Shown piece by piece: positions 26,538-35,810 of a DNA stretch of 64,000 nt (the stretch's first letter is position 1; every line of letters starts with the position of its first letter). The stretch spans positions 434,001 through 498,000 of the forward strand of contig JACKMZ010000002.1 of assembly GCA_024235135.1 (NCBI GenBank), written 5' to 3'. The position numbers were made by a program, and so were the translations under genes. The DNA is from Gammaproteobacteria bacterium (lineage in GTDB: Bacteria > Pseudomonadota > Gammaproteobacteria > Competibacterales > Competibacteraceae). The notes beneath the pieces were generated by a model. It was not told where the DNA came from, did no database searches, and worked only from the letters and a program-made list of their open reading frames with translations.

Positions 26538-26783
26538 CGTGATCCTGGTACGGGGAAGGCCGAAAATCTCAGTATGAAGCATGGCTTAGGGCTATAACAA
26601 AGTATAGAGAACGAAGTGTGCGCGAGTTTCAAGGGGGATATATAGGGTCGATATTCAATCCAACTATCGGCCATTGAACACAAAAGGTGGAAATCTCCGA
26701 AAATTCGCGGTGTTTGTACAGACACGTTAGAATGTTACGAACCGCCACCAACCGGATGGCACTGCTCAGAGAGAGGTATAACC

Positions 26784-29342
26784 GTGTTAGAGGCTTATCG
26801 CAAACACGTTGCAGAACGCGCCGCCCAAGGCGTACCCCCCCTGCCATTGGATGCCCAGCAAACGGCGGATCTGATCGAGTTACTCAAGCAACCGCCTGCC
26901 GGAGAAGAATCGGCCCTGGTCGAAATGCTAGTCGAGCGGGTGCCACCGGGCGTCGATCAGGCGGCATACGTCAAAGCGTCGTTTCTGACCGCGCTTGCGA
27001 AAGGTACAGTGCAATCACCTCTCATTGATCGCAAACGAGCCGTGGAACTGCTAGGCACCATGCTCGGCGGTTACAATATCCAGCCGCTAATCGAATTGTT
27101 GGATGATGGGGAATTGGCCCCCTTGGCCGTTAAGGCATTGTCGCACACCCTCCTTCTGTTCGATGCCTATCATGACGTAATTGAAAAGGCCAAGCAAAAC
27201 CCCTATGCCAAGCAGGTGGTCGATTCCTGGGCCAATGCGGAATGGTTTACCAGTCGCGCCGCCTTGCCGGAGAAAATCACCGTCACGGTATTCAAAGTAC
27301 CCGGCGAGACTAATACCGACGATCTGTCTCCGGCCAGCGAGGCTTGGAGTCGTCCTGACATCCCCGTGCACGCCCAGGCCATGTTGCAGTCGAAGTTGCC
27401 CGGTGCGCTGGATACGATCAAAAAGCTCAAGGAAAAAGGCCATCCGTTGGCCTATGTCGGCGATGTGGTGGGTACCGGTTCCTCACGCAAATCGGCGATC
27501 AATTCGGTGCTCTGGCATTTGGGCAAGGACATCCCCTGCGTACCTAACAAACGCCAGGGCGGGGTCATCCTGGGTGGCAAGATCGCACCGATCTTCTTCA
27601 ATACGGCCGAGGATTCCGGCGCCTTACCGATCGAGTGCGACGTGAGCGCATTGAATGACGGCGACGTGATTCACATTTATCCCTTTGAAGGCAAGATCAC
27701 CAGCGAATCCGGCGCAACGTTGACCACCTTCACTCTGAAGCCCGTGACCATGCCCGATGAAGTGCGGGCCGGCGGGCGGATTCCCTTGATTATCGGCCGT
27801 ACCCTCACCGATAAGACTCGCATGGCCCTCGGCCTGCCGCCCACCGATATCTTCCAGCGTCCGGTAGCGCCGGTGGATACCGGCAAGGGATATACCCTGG
27901 CGCAGAAGATGGTCGGCCATGCTTGCGGTGTGGCGGGTATTCGTCCCGGCACCTACTGCGAGCCCCGTATGACCACCGTCGGTTCCCAGGACACCACGGG
28001 ACCGATGACCCGCGACGAACTCAAGGAACTGGCCTGCCTGGGCTTCTCCGCCGATCTGGTGATGCAGAGTTTCTGCCACACGGCCGCTTATCCCAAGCCG
28101 GTGGACATCGACACCCATCACAACCTGCCGGATTTCATCGCGTCCCGCGGTGGAGTCGCATTACGGCCCGGCGACGGCATCATTCACTCTTGGCTGAATC
28201 GCATGCTGTTGGTCGATACCGTGGGCACCGGGGGCGATTCCCACACGCGCTTCCCCATCGGCATCAGTTTCCCCGCCGGCTCCGGTTTGGTTGCGTTTGC
28301 GGCGGCGCTGGGCGTCATGCCGCTGGATATGCCGGAATCGGTCCTGGTGCGCTTCAAGGGTCAGTTGCAACCCGGCATCACCCTGCGCGATCTGGTCAAT
28401 GCCATTCCCTATGCCGCCATTCAACGCGGTTTGCTGACCGTGGCCAAAGCCGGCAAAAAGAACGTTTTTTCCGGACGCATTCTGGAAATCGAAGGGCTGC
28501 CCGATTTGAAGGTGGAGCAGGCCTTCGAATTGTCGGACGCTTCCGCTGAACGTTCCGCCGCGGCCTGTACGGTGCGTTTGAACAAGGAACCGATCATCGA
28601 GTATCTGAACTCCAACATCACCTTGTTGAAATGGATGATCGCCAATGGCTACCAGGATGCCCGCACATTGGAACGGCGGATTGCCAACATGGAGAAATGG
28701 CTGGCCAATCCGCAGCTCATGGAGGCGGACGCGGACGCGGAATACGCCGAAATCATCGAAATCGACATGAACGAAATCAAGGAGCCGTTGCTGGCGTGTC
28801 CCAACGATCCGGACGATGTCAAGACGCTGTCGGCGGTGGCCAATACGCAGATTGACGAAGTCTTCATCGGGTCCTGCATGACCAATATCGGGCACTATCG
28901 GGCGGCCGGCAAAGTCCTGGAAAGCGCGCGCGACATCCCGACCCGCCTGTGGATCGCGCCACCGACCAAGATGGATGCCGAGCAGCTCATGGAGGAAGGA
29001 TATTACAGTGTGTTCGGCCGCGCCGGCGCACGCACTGAAATGCCGGGCTGTTCGCTGTGCATGGGCAATCAGGCGCGGGTGCGGGATAACGCCAAGGTGG
29101 TGTCGACTTCCACGCGCAATTTCCCCAATCGCTTGGGCAAGAACGCCGACGTGTTCCTGAGTTCGGCGGAGCTGGCGGCGGTCTGCGCGATTCTCGGACG
29201 AATTCCGACCATGGACGAATATATGCAGTACATGGGTAGCATCGATGCCTTGGCGGCGGATGTGTACCGTTATCTGAACTTCGATCAGATCAACGCCTAT
29301 CAGGACGTGGCCGACCAGGTCAAGATCGGCTCCGCCGCCTAA
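26784..29342 (+). CDS. acnB: Bifunctional aconitate hydratase 2 (aconitase B)
   Basis: An 852-residue 4Fe-4S enzyme interconverting citrate and isocitrate in the TCA cycle; B-type enzymes often also act on 2-methylisocitrate. The order is HEAT-like helical domain (about 1-155), swivel domain (160-380, with GTGSSRKSA), then the catalytic alpha/beta domains. Cluster cysteines lie in IGSCMTNIGH and CSLCMGNQAR. GTG 26784 is well supported by GAGAGG at 26771-26776, and the N-terminus LEAYRKHVAERAAQG matches E. coli AcnB. Length is 852 against 865 in E. coli. The polysaccharide locus begins 33 bases after the stop. Confidence 0.97.
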   Translation: MLEAYRKHVAERAAQGVPPLPLDAQQTADLIELLKQPPAGEESALVEMLVERVPPGVDQAAYVKASFLTALAKGTVQSPLIDRKRAVELLGTMLGGYNIQPLIELLDDGELAPLAVKALSHTLLLFDAYHDVIEKAKQNPYAKQVVDSWANAEWFTSRAALPEKITVTVFKVPGETNTDDLSPASEAWSRPDIPVHAQAMLQSKLPGALDTIKKLKEKGHPLAYVGDVVGTGSSRKSAINSVLWHLGKDIPCVPNKRQGGVILGGKIAPIFFNTAEDSGALPIECDVSALNDGDVIHIYPFEGKITSESGATLTTFTLKPVTMPDEVRAGGRIPLIIGRTLTDKTRMALGLPPTDIFQRPVAPVDTGKGYTLAQKMVGHACGVAGIRPGTYCEPRMTTVGSQDTTGPMTRDELKELACLGFSADLVMQSFCHTAAYPKPVDIDTHHNLPDFIASRGGVALRPGDGIIHSWLNRMLLVDTVGTGGDSHTRFPIGISFPAGSGLVAFAAALGVMPLDMPESVLVRFKGQLQPGITLRDLVNAIPYAAIQRGLLTVAKAGKKNVFSGRILEIEGLPDLKVEQAFELSDASAERSAAACTVRLNKEPIIEYLNSNITLLKWMIANGYQDARTLERRIANMEKWLANPQLMEADADAEYAEIIEIDMNEIKEPLLACPNDPDDVKTLSAVANTQIDEVFIGSCMTNIGHYRAAGKVLESARDIPTRLWIAPPTKMDAEQLMEEGYYSVFGRAGARTEMPGCSLCMGNQARVRDNAKVVSTSTRNFPNRLGKNADVFLSSAELAAVCAILGRIPTMDEYMQYMGSIDALAADVYRYLNFDQINAYQDVADQVKIGSAA

Positions 29343-29375
29343 GGTGGCGTTCTCCAAGCCATTCCTGTTTTAGCC

Positions 29376-31220
29376 GTGTGCGGCGTTGCGGGCCTGTTCG
29401 CTTATCACGAACAGGCCCCGCTCATTGAGCGTCGGGAACTGGACAGGATTTGCGATCACATGGCCGTGCGGGGACCGGATGGCCGCGGCGCATGGTATTC
29501 CGCCGACGGCCGCGTAGCGTTAGGCCATCGCCGCCTGTCCATCATCGATCTCAGCGAACGCGGCGCGCAACCGATGAGTGCCGGGGCCGGCCGGCTGCAT
29601 ATCAGCTTCAACGGCGAAATCTACAACTACCAAAGTCTGCGGCAGGAATTGGAAGCCAAGGGCTTTGCGTTTCAATCTGATTCAGACACCGAAGTCTTGT
29701 TGCATCTGTACGCCGATCGCGGCGTTGAGATGTTCGGCTGTCTACGTGGCATGTTCGCATTCATGCTTTGGGACGAAGCGAGTGGGCGTTTGCTGCTGGC
29801 GCGCGATCCCTACGGCATCAAGCCTTTGTATTATGCGGATGATGGCAGAACCGTGCGGGTCGCGTCGCAGGTCAAGGCCCTGCTGGCTGGTGGACGGATT
29901 TCCCGGCAAGTCGAGCCGGCCGCGATGGCGGGCTTGTTGCTGTTTGGCAGCGTGCCCGAGCCGTTCACGATCCGGGAGGCGATTCGTGCCCTTCCCGCCG
30001 GGAGTTATTGTTGGGTCGATGCCAACGGAGCCGGAACAGCGCAACAATTCTTTTCGTTGGCTGGGATCTTCCGGGAGGCGGTTGAACGTCCCTTGCCGTG
30101 TAAATCGGGCGACTTGCAGGAGATTGTGCGCGCCGCCTTGTTGGATTCAGTGTGCAAGCATCTAATCGCCGACGTGCCGGTGGGGGCTTTTTTGTCGGCT
30201 GGGGTGGATTCCGGCAGCCTCGTCGGACTGATGCGTGACGCGGGTCAGCGGGATATCCAGACGCTAACCCTGGCTTTCGAGGAGTTTCGTGGACAAAGCC
30301 GCGATGAAAGCGTGCTCGCCGAACGAGTGGCCCGGCATTATGAAACCCGGCACACCGTCCGGGTGGTAACCGAGCAGGAATTTCAGCAGGATCTTCCCCG
30401 GATTCTGGATGCGATGGATCAACCCAGCATCGATGGCGTGAACACCTGGTTCGTCAGCAAGATGGCCCACGAATTGGGCTTGAAGGTGGCGCTTTCCGGT
30501 TTGGGGGGAGACGAGTTATGCGGCGGCTATCCGTCTTTTCGGGATATTCCGCGTTGGGTTCGCGCGTTTTCCCTGCCTTCCCGTCTTCCCTTTTTAAGCA
30601 CGGTCTGGCGCCGGTTATGCGGCGTACTCCGAGCGTTCTGGCCGGGGCTCAGTCCCAAGGTCGCGGGAATGATTCCCTTGGGAGGCAGTTATCCAGGGGC
30701 TTATCTCTTGCGTCGGGGTTTGTTCATGCCCTGGGAACTGTCGCAATTACGGCAGGCGGACGAGTTGCGGGAAGGGCAGAAGCGGTTGGATATCCTGCGC
30801 ACCCTGGAGACAGTCCTACGACCCGATCCCGGTCAAGCGTTTGCGCGGGTGGCCAGTCTGGAGAGCAGTTTGTACATGCGCAATCAATTGCTGCGTGATA
30901 CCGACTGGGCCAGTATGGCGCATTCCCTGGAAATCCGCGTACCGCTGGTGGATAGCGAACTGTTGCGTCGTTTGGCGTCGGTCTTCGTTGCTCAGCCGGC
31001 CTTGGACGGCAAATCGCTGCTGGCTCACAGCCCGAGCCGTCCACTTCCCAGCGAGGTCGTGAACCGACCGAAAACGGGTTTTGAAACGCCGGTAAGCGCC
31101 TGGCTGCAAGCCTTGCCGTCGTTGCAGGTGTGGCGGCAGGAACCCTTGCTGGCCGGACCCGGCGTGCATTGGTCGCGCCGTTGGGCCTATACGGTGATGG
31201 CCTTGAGCGTCGGAAGCTAG
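29376..31220 (+). CDS. AsnB-like glutamine-dependent amidotransferase
   Basis: A 614-residue asparagine-synthetase-family protein. Initiation at GTG 29376 places Cys2 (CGVAGLF) as the glutaminase nucleophile. RGPDGRG and GHRRLSIIDLS complete the class II domain (about 2-200). The synthetase domain has the ATP pyrophosphatase loop LSAGVDSGS near 274-281 and GGDELCGGYPSF near 380. Members in polysaccharide loci often amidate a sugar carboxylate rather than aspartate, which seems likely here because it heads the glycan locus. It could still be a true asparagine synthetase. Upstream ribosome binding is weak. Confidence 0.85.
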   Translation: MCGVAGLFAYHEQAPLIERRELDRICDHMAVRGPDGRGAWYSADGRVALGHRRLSIIDLSERGAQPMSAGAGRLHISFNGEIYNYQSLRQELEAKGFAFQSDSDTEVLLHLYADRGVEMFGCLRGMFAFMLWDEASGRLLLARDPYGIKPLYYADDGRTVRVASQVKALLAGGRISRQVEPAAMAGLLLFGSVPEPFTIREAIRALPAGSYCWVDANGAGTAQQFFSLAGIFREAVERPLPCKSGDLQEIVRAALLDSVCKHLIADVPVGAFLSAGVDSGSLVGLMRDAGQRDIQTLTLAFEEFRGQSRDESVLAERVARHYETRHTVRVVTEQEFQQDLPRILDAMDQPSIDGVNTWFVSKMAHELGLKVALSGLGGDELCGGYPSFRDIPRWVRAFSLPSRLPFLSTVWRRLCGVLRAFWPGLSPKVAGMIPLGGSYPGAYLLRRGLFMPWELSQLRQADELREGQKRLDILRTLETVLRPDPGQAFARVASLESSLYMRNQLLRDTDWASMAHSLEIRVPLVDSELLRRLASVFVAQPALDGKSLLAHSPSRPLPSEVVNRPKTGFETPVSAWLQALPSLQVWRQEPLLAGPGVHWSRRWAYTVMALSVGS

Positions 31221-31222
31221 GG

Positions 31223-32419
31223 ATGTTCGGCGCGCGAGTGCTGATTTCCACCATCACGCCAATCAGTGGCGGTGTGCCTCAGATGACGCGTTTCGTCATC
31301 GACTGTCTGGAGGAAAGAGGGTATCGGCCGGTGCTGGGCTATTATCAGCCTTACAGCATGACGCCGGAATTGTCGGTGCCGAGTTTCCAATTGCTGCGCA
31401 AGCGGATGGGTTTCCGGGTAGAGAAAATCTGGAATGAGTACGAAGCCCATGCCATGGGAGCGTGGCTGCCGGAATTGGAATTCACGCATTATTGGCCGAC
31501 CCGTCCTTGGAAAGCGTTGATGGATTCCTGCGACTATCATGTGTCCGTGTCCGGCAATTGTTTGGCGGGGTTGCCGTTCGCGCTGTCCGACCGACCTTAT
31601 CTCGCCTGGGTGGCGAGTTCCTGGCATGGGGATCGCAAGGACCGCGTGCGCTTTTTCCCCTGGCCGCGTAGGCTGTTGGATCGTTTGATCAATGCCCAGG
31701 TGATCAGCCGTCTGGAGAGAAAAATACTGTCCAGAGGAACCATCATCGCGCTCAGCCAATACACCCGCAGCGAACTGAATGCCCTGAGTCGGGCCGACGT
31801 GACGCAAGCGGTGATGCCCATGCCAGTGGACGAACCATCGTTCGTTTCCGATCCGGAGCGGGTTATCCGGGGTCGGATCGGATTTGTCGGGCGTTTCAAT
31901 GATCCGCGCAAGAACATCGGTTTGTTGCTGGAGGCGGTGGCCGCCTGCAGGCAAAGAGGATTGCCGATCACGGCTGAGCTTGTCGGCGATCAACAAATCG
32001 CACCCTTGCAGGTCCGGTTGGGTTCTTTAGGGCTGAAGGATGCAGTAACATGTATCCCGCTGCTAGACCATGAGCAATTGGCGCAGCATCTACAATCCTA
32101 TGACGTATTTGTCGTACCTTCCCATCAGGAAGGGCTTTGCATCGCCGCATTGGAAGCTATGGCTTGTGGCTGTCCGGTGATCTCGACCCGATGCGGTGGG
32201 CCTGAAGAATTTGTACGGGATGGAAAAACCGGTTTTCTGGTCGATGACCAGCCTAACAAACTGGCGGACGCCATCGCCCGTGTCGTGCTGGATCGGGGTT
32301 TGCGCTCTATATTGGCGGAAGGGGCCTGTCGCCTGATAAGCGAGCGTTACAGCCTGGCGACGGTAAAACAACAATTCTGGAATGCATTCGAACAGGCATT
32401 CCAACCACACTATCCATAA
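31223..32419 (+). CDS. Glycosyltransferase family 4
   Basis: A 398-residue GT-B fold retaining glycosyltransferase. I chose ATG 31223, 2 bases after the AsnB-like stop; the open frame extends back into that gene but the extra residues are not family-like. The N-terminal strand ARVLISTITPISGGVPQM has the glycine loop for the acceptor side. The donor-binding domain shows IGFVGRFNDPRKNIGLLLEA near 210 and the E(x7)E pattern in HQEGLCIAALEAMACGCPVI near 315. Sugar and linkage cannot be read from sequence. It is followed by the epimerase after 3 bases. Confidence 0.85.
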   Translation: MFGARVLISTITPISGGVPQMTRFVIDCLEERGYRPVLGYYQPYSMTPELSVPSFQLLRKRMGFRVEKIWNEYEAHAMGAWLPELEFTHYWPTRPWKALMDSCDYHVSVSGNCLAGLPFALSDRPYLAWVASSWHGDRKDRVRFFPWPRRLLDRLINAQVISRLERKILSRGTIIALSQYTRSELNALSRADVTQAVMPMPVDEPSFVSDPERVIRGRIGFVGRFNDPRKNIGLLLEAVAACRQRGLPITAELVGDQQIAPLQVRLGSLGLKDAVTCIPLLDHEQLAQHLQSYDVFVVPSHQEGLCIAALEAMACGCPVISTRCGGPEEFVRDGKTGFLVDDQPNKLADAIARVVLDRGLRSILAEGACRLISERYSLATVKQQFWNAFEQAFQPHYP

Positions 32420-32422
32420 CTT

Positions 32423-33451
32423 ATGAACTCGATGCTGATCACAGGCGGCGCGGGATTCATCGGCGTCAATGCGGCTCACTACTTCGCAAACAAGGACTGG
32501 CAGGTAACGGTTCTGGATAACCTGTCCCGCCGGGGTACGGAAGCGAATCTGGATTGGTTGCGAGAGCGAACGAGCATTGATTTTGAGCGCGTCGATGTCC
32601 GTGATCACCGGGCGGTAGGCGATGTCATAAAGAAACTAAAACCCCACGTCGTTCTCCATCTGGCGGCCCAAGTGGCGGTGACCACTTCCGTGCTTGATCC
32701 CCGTGAGGATTTTGAAATCAACGCGCTCGGCACCTTCAACGTACTGGAGGCCATCAGGCAGTTTAGTCCCGAGACCTTTTTCATCTACGCCTCGACCAAT
32801 AAGGTCTATGGGAAGATGGAGGACATCGGCGTAATCGAGCGTAACGGCCGCTACGAATACCGCAACCTTCCCACCGGAGTCAATGAACGTCAATTACTGG
32901 ATTTCCACTCGCCTTACGGTTGTTCCAAAGGCGTTGCAGATCAGTACGCGATCGATTACTCGCGCATTTACGGTTTGAAAACGGTCACCTTCCGGCAATC
33001 CTGCATCTACGGCGAGCGCCAGTTCGGCATCGAGGACCAGGGTTGGGTCGCCTGGTTTAGTATCGCCGCCGTGTTGGGCAAGACAATAACCCTCTATGGC
33101 GACGGTAAACAGATACGGGATGTGTTGCAGGTGAAGGACCTGGTGCGTGCTTACGAAGCCGCCATCGGCCACCGAGATACAGTCAGCGGTCAGGCTTTCA
33201 ATATCGGTGGTGGGCCGTGCAATACGATGTCCCTGCTGGAGTTGATTGCTTACCTGGAAAATGAACTGGGTCAGAAACTGATTTTGCGATGGAGCGATTG
33301 GCGGCCGGGCGATCAACCCGTTTTTGTTTGCGATCTAGATAAGGCCGAACGTCTTTTGGGGTGGCGTCCGAGCGTCTCCGTGAACCAGGGGGTACGGGCA
33401 TTGATCCAGTGGGTTGGCCAGCATCGAGAGCTATTCGCTTGGCTGAATTGA
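32423..33451 (+). CDS. NAD-dependent epimerase, CDP-tyvelose 2-epimerase-like
   Basis: A 342-residue extended short-chain dehydrogenase/reductase. The Rossmann loop TGGAGFIG is at residues 7-14, and the catalytic Ser124/Thr125 (ASTNKVYG) with Tyr165-x3-Lys169 (SPYGCSK) are in place. The stretch LLDFHSPYGCSKG followed by RQSCIYGERQFGIEDQGWV is characteristic of the RfbE branch (CDP-paratose/CDP-tyvelose epimerase). In that branch NAD is bound and C2 of the sugar is inverted. None of the other CDP-dideoxyhexose genes (rfbF, rfbG, rfbH, rfbS) is in the window, so the actual nucleotide sugar is uncertain. It could start at ATG 32432 instead. Confidence 0.86.
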   Translation: MNSMLITGGAGFIGVNAAHYFANKDWQVTVLDNLSRRGTEANLDWLRERTSIDFERVDVRDHRAVGDVIKKLKPHVVLHLAAQVAVTTSVLDPREDFEINALGTFNVLEAIRQFSPETFFIYASTNKVYGKMEDIGVIERNGRYEYRNLPTGVNERQLLDFHSPYGCSKGVADQYAIDYSRIYGLKTVTFRQSCIYGERQFGIEDQGWVAWFSIAAVLGKTITLYGDGKQIRDVLQVKDLVRAYEAAIGHRDTVSGQAFNIGGGPCNTMSLLELIAYLENELGQKLILRWSDWRPGDQPVFVCDLDKAERLLGWRPSVSVNQGVRALIQWVGQHRELFAWLN

Positions 33452-33552
33452 ATGCTAATGCTAGCTAGCCGTGTTTCGAAGTGAGATCCGAGTTGTGGCG
33501 CCACTGATCGAGCCCATAGGTTCGTTTGTCGCTAGTTTTTTGTCCTGAGACA

Positions 33553-34437
33553 ATGGCCGAGATGACATCGGAAAGCAATTTGCACGAGCAGTTTTTTGGA
33601 CAGGAACACCTCACTGTCATTGAGCCGTACAAAGGTTTGTTCGATCTCAAACTACGTGAACTATGGGCCTATCGGGATTTGATCCTGTTATTCGTAAGAC
33701 GTGATTTCGTTGCGCAGTATAAGCAAACCGTATTGGGTCCTGCGTGGCATATCATTCAACCTTTGCTAACGACCGTTATTTTTACCATCGTGTTCGGGCG
33801 CATTGCGCAAATTTCCACCGATGGCGCACCCCCGTTTTTGTTCTACATGGCAGGGACCGTGATTTGGGGATATTTCGCCGGCGTATTACAAGATACCTCG
33901 GGAACGTTTATCCGCAACGCGCATATTTTCGGCAAGGTGTATTTCCCGCGTCTGGCTGTGCCGGTAGCGACATTGATGTCCAAGTTCATCGGCTTCGCCA
34001 TACAGTTTGTGTTTTTTATCGGGTTTTTACTGTTTTTCATGGCCAGTGGCGCGAATGTCGCGCCCAATGGCGCGCTTTTGTTATTGCCGATTTTGTTAGT
34101 GATGATGGCGGCGTTTGGCTTAGGGTTGGGGGTGATCGTCTCCGCCGCCACCACGCGCTATCGAGATCTCGCCGTCGTAGTCAGTTTCGGCGTGCAACTC
34201 TATATGTATCTGAGTCCTGTCGTCTATCCGATGTCCAGCCTGTCGGAGCACTATCGCACCCTGATGGCGTTCAATCCGGTGGCGCCCATTCTGGAAACCT
34301 TCCGCTACGCTACATTGGGCATCGGTGGAGCTAGCGTAGCCGAGTTGACGATAGCGGCCGGGGTTATTTTCGTCGTACTCGCGATCGGCGTGACCTTGTT
34401 CAACCGGGTCGAACGTACGTTTATGGATACGGTGTAA
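33553..34437 (+). CDS. wzm: Polysaccharide ABC exporter permease (Wzm-like)
   Basis: A 294-residue ABC-2-type inner-membrane permease for export of undecaprenyl-linked polysaccharide. The cytoplasmic N-terminus precedes the conserved LLLFVRRDFVAQYKQTVLG and PAWHIIQPLLTTVIFTIVFG. Six hydrophobic segments follow, with LSPVVYPMSSL and FNPVAPILETFR near the C-terminus. I used ATG 33553; the frame extends to TTG 33526 with no better ribosome site, and ATG 33562 is also possible. A 101-base gap separates it from the epimerase. It pairs with the ATPase gene 71 bases downstream. Confidence 0.92.
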   Translation: MAEMTSESNLHEQFFGQEHLTVIEPYKGLFDLKLRELWAYRDLILLFVRRDFVAQYKQTVLGPAWHIIQPLLTTVIFTIVFGRIAQISTDGAPPFLFYMAGTVIWGYFAGVLQDTSGTFIRNAHIFGKVYFPRLAVPVATLMSKFIGFAIQFVFFIGFLLFFMASGANVAPNGALLLLPILLVMMAAFGLGLGVIVSAATTRYRDLAVVVSFGVQLYMYLSPVVYPMSSLSEHYRTLMAFNPVAPILETFRYATLGIGGASVAELTIAAGVIFVVLAIGVTLFNRVERTFMDTV

Positions 34438-34508
34438 TGCGGAATGTACCGTATAAGCAGATATCTAAGGCTATCGTCAACCCCCATGTGGATAGCAAAT
34501 AACGCTTC

Positions 34509-35810
34509 ATGGCTCGCACCGTAATCAGTGTCGAAAACTTAAGTAAGTACTATCGCCTGGGTGTCATTGGCGGCGCTACGCTGCGTGAAGATTTGAGTCG
34601 TTGGTGGGCCAGAATGCGCAATAAACCTGACCCCTACGCAACTATCGGCCAAGAAAACACAGGCAATGAACGGGGCGAGATCTGGGCGTTAAGAGACATC
34701 AATTTGGAAATCAAGGAAGGGGAGATTCTGGGTGTTATCGGCCGGAATGGCGCAGGCAAAAGCACGCTGTTAAAAGTCCTTTCTCGCATTACCGCGCCGA
34801 CTTCAGGGCGGGCTGTCATTCGGGGACGGGTGGGAAGTTTATTGGAGGTGGGTACAGGATTTCATCCCGAACTGACAGGGCGCGAGAATATTTTTTTGAA
34901 TGGGGCGATTCTCGGTATGACTAAGGCCGAAGTCAGCAGAAAACTCGATGAGATCGTCGAGTTTGCCGAGATGAGCAACTTTATCGATACGCCGGTGAAA
35001 CGCTATTCTTCCGGGATGACTGTGCGGTTGGCATTTGCCGTGGCTGCGCATTTGGAACCGGAGATTCTGATTATTGATGAAGTGTTGGCGGTAGGGGATG
35101 CCGCGTTTCAGAAGAAATGTCTGGGAAAGATGGGGGAAGTTGCTTCAAAGGGCCGTACTATACTTTTTGTCAGTCACAATATGGAGTCCGTACAACGTTT
35201 GTGTAACCGCGGCATCTTGCTGGCAAAGGGTCAGGTTGAACAAATGGGTTCCGTAAACGATCTGGTGGCCATTTATTTACGCTCAGCGACAGTGGATTGC
35301 GGAAACGGATCATTTGTTCGAACTGCAGAGCATACTAGGCAGAGTCTCGATAAAAGCACCATAAGCGGTATTAGATTACGGCATTGTGATAGGGGCGAGA
35401 GTACTTCATTCGACGTATGGGATCCGATTGAAATCGATTTTTTAATACGACACCCCAGCGAGGAGCCAATTCATGATGAATCGATTGCTGCTTGGTTTTG
35501 TATAAATAATTCGTTTGGATCTCCTGTATTGAGCTTTTTTCAATATGATTCCGAAGCATCAACAACACGGAGAATGGGTGATTGGCCGTCAATCATTACG
35601 GCCCGTATCAATGCACTCGAATTGCCTCCAGGGCAATATAGTATTTCCTGCGGTCTTTTCTCATTTGATGAACTGGGCAAACGGGAAATCGTTGATTGGG
35701 CGGAAAATATTGCTGGTTTGGAAGTTGGCTGGCGCGTCGCGGATGGGCGAACGTTCGATCAACGCATCGGGTACGTGATAAGCCGCTGTGAGTGGCGGAT
35801 AGCCGCATAA
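34509..35810 (+). CDS. wzt: Polysaccharide ABC exporter ATPase with glycan-binding tail (Wzt-like)
   Basis: A 433-residue ATPase. Walker A GRNGAGKST is at about 79-87, the signature YSSGMTVRLA near 164, Walker B ILIIDEVLAVGD near 187 and the H-loop FVSHNMESV near 220. Residues from about 275 to the end form a separate beta domain with DVWDPIEIDFLI and LELPPGQYSISCGLF, the Wzt C-terminal carbohydrate-binding type. In systems such as E. coli O9a this domain recognises the capped non-reducing end of the chain before export. That implies a terminal cap such as methyl or phosphate. The DNA for this tail is AT-richer than the ATPase part. Confidence 0.92.
   Translation: MARTVISVENLSKYYRLGVIGGATLREDLSRWWARMRNKPDPYATIGQENTGNERGEIWALRDINLEIKEGEILGVIGRNGAGKSTLLKVLSRITAPTSGRAVIRGRVGSLLEVGTGFHPELTGRENIFLNGAILGMTKAEVSRKLDEIVEFAEMSNFIDTPVKRYSSGMTVRLAFAVAAHLEPEILIIDEVLAVGDAAFQKKCLGKMGEVASKGRTILFVSHNMESVQRLCNRGILLAKGQVEQMGSVNDLVAIYLRSATVDCGNGSFVRTAEHTRQSLDKSTISGIRLRHCDRGESTSFDVWDPIEIDFLIRHPSEEPIHDESIAAWFCINNSFGSPVLSFFQYDSEASTTRRMGDWPSIITARINALELPPGQYSISCGLFSFDELGKREIVDWAENIAGLEVGWRVADGRTFDQRIGYVISRCEWRIAA

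Noticed and set aside
26560..26783. Promoters for the protease and acnB in their shared gap (TTGAAA and TATACT on the minus strand; TAGAAT at 26729-26734 on the plus strand).
   Set aside because: The minus pair is 20 bases apart and the plus -10 has only a 3-of-6 partner at 18 bases. They are plausible but not supported enough to list.
28161..29357. A 398-codon open frame on the minus strand opposite acnB.
   Set aside because: It lies fully opposite a well-conserved aconitase gene. Its residues are His/Gly/Arg-rich in the way typical of antisense shadows, and no family motif is seen.
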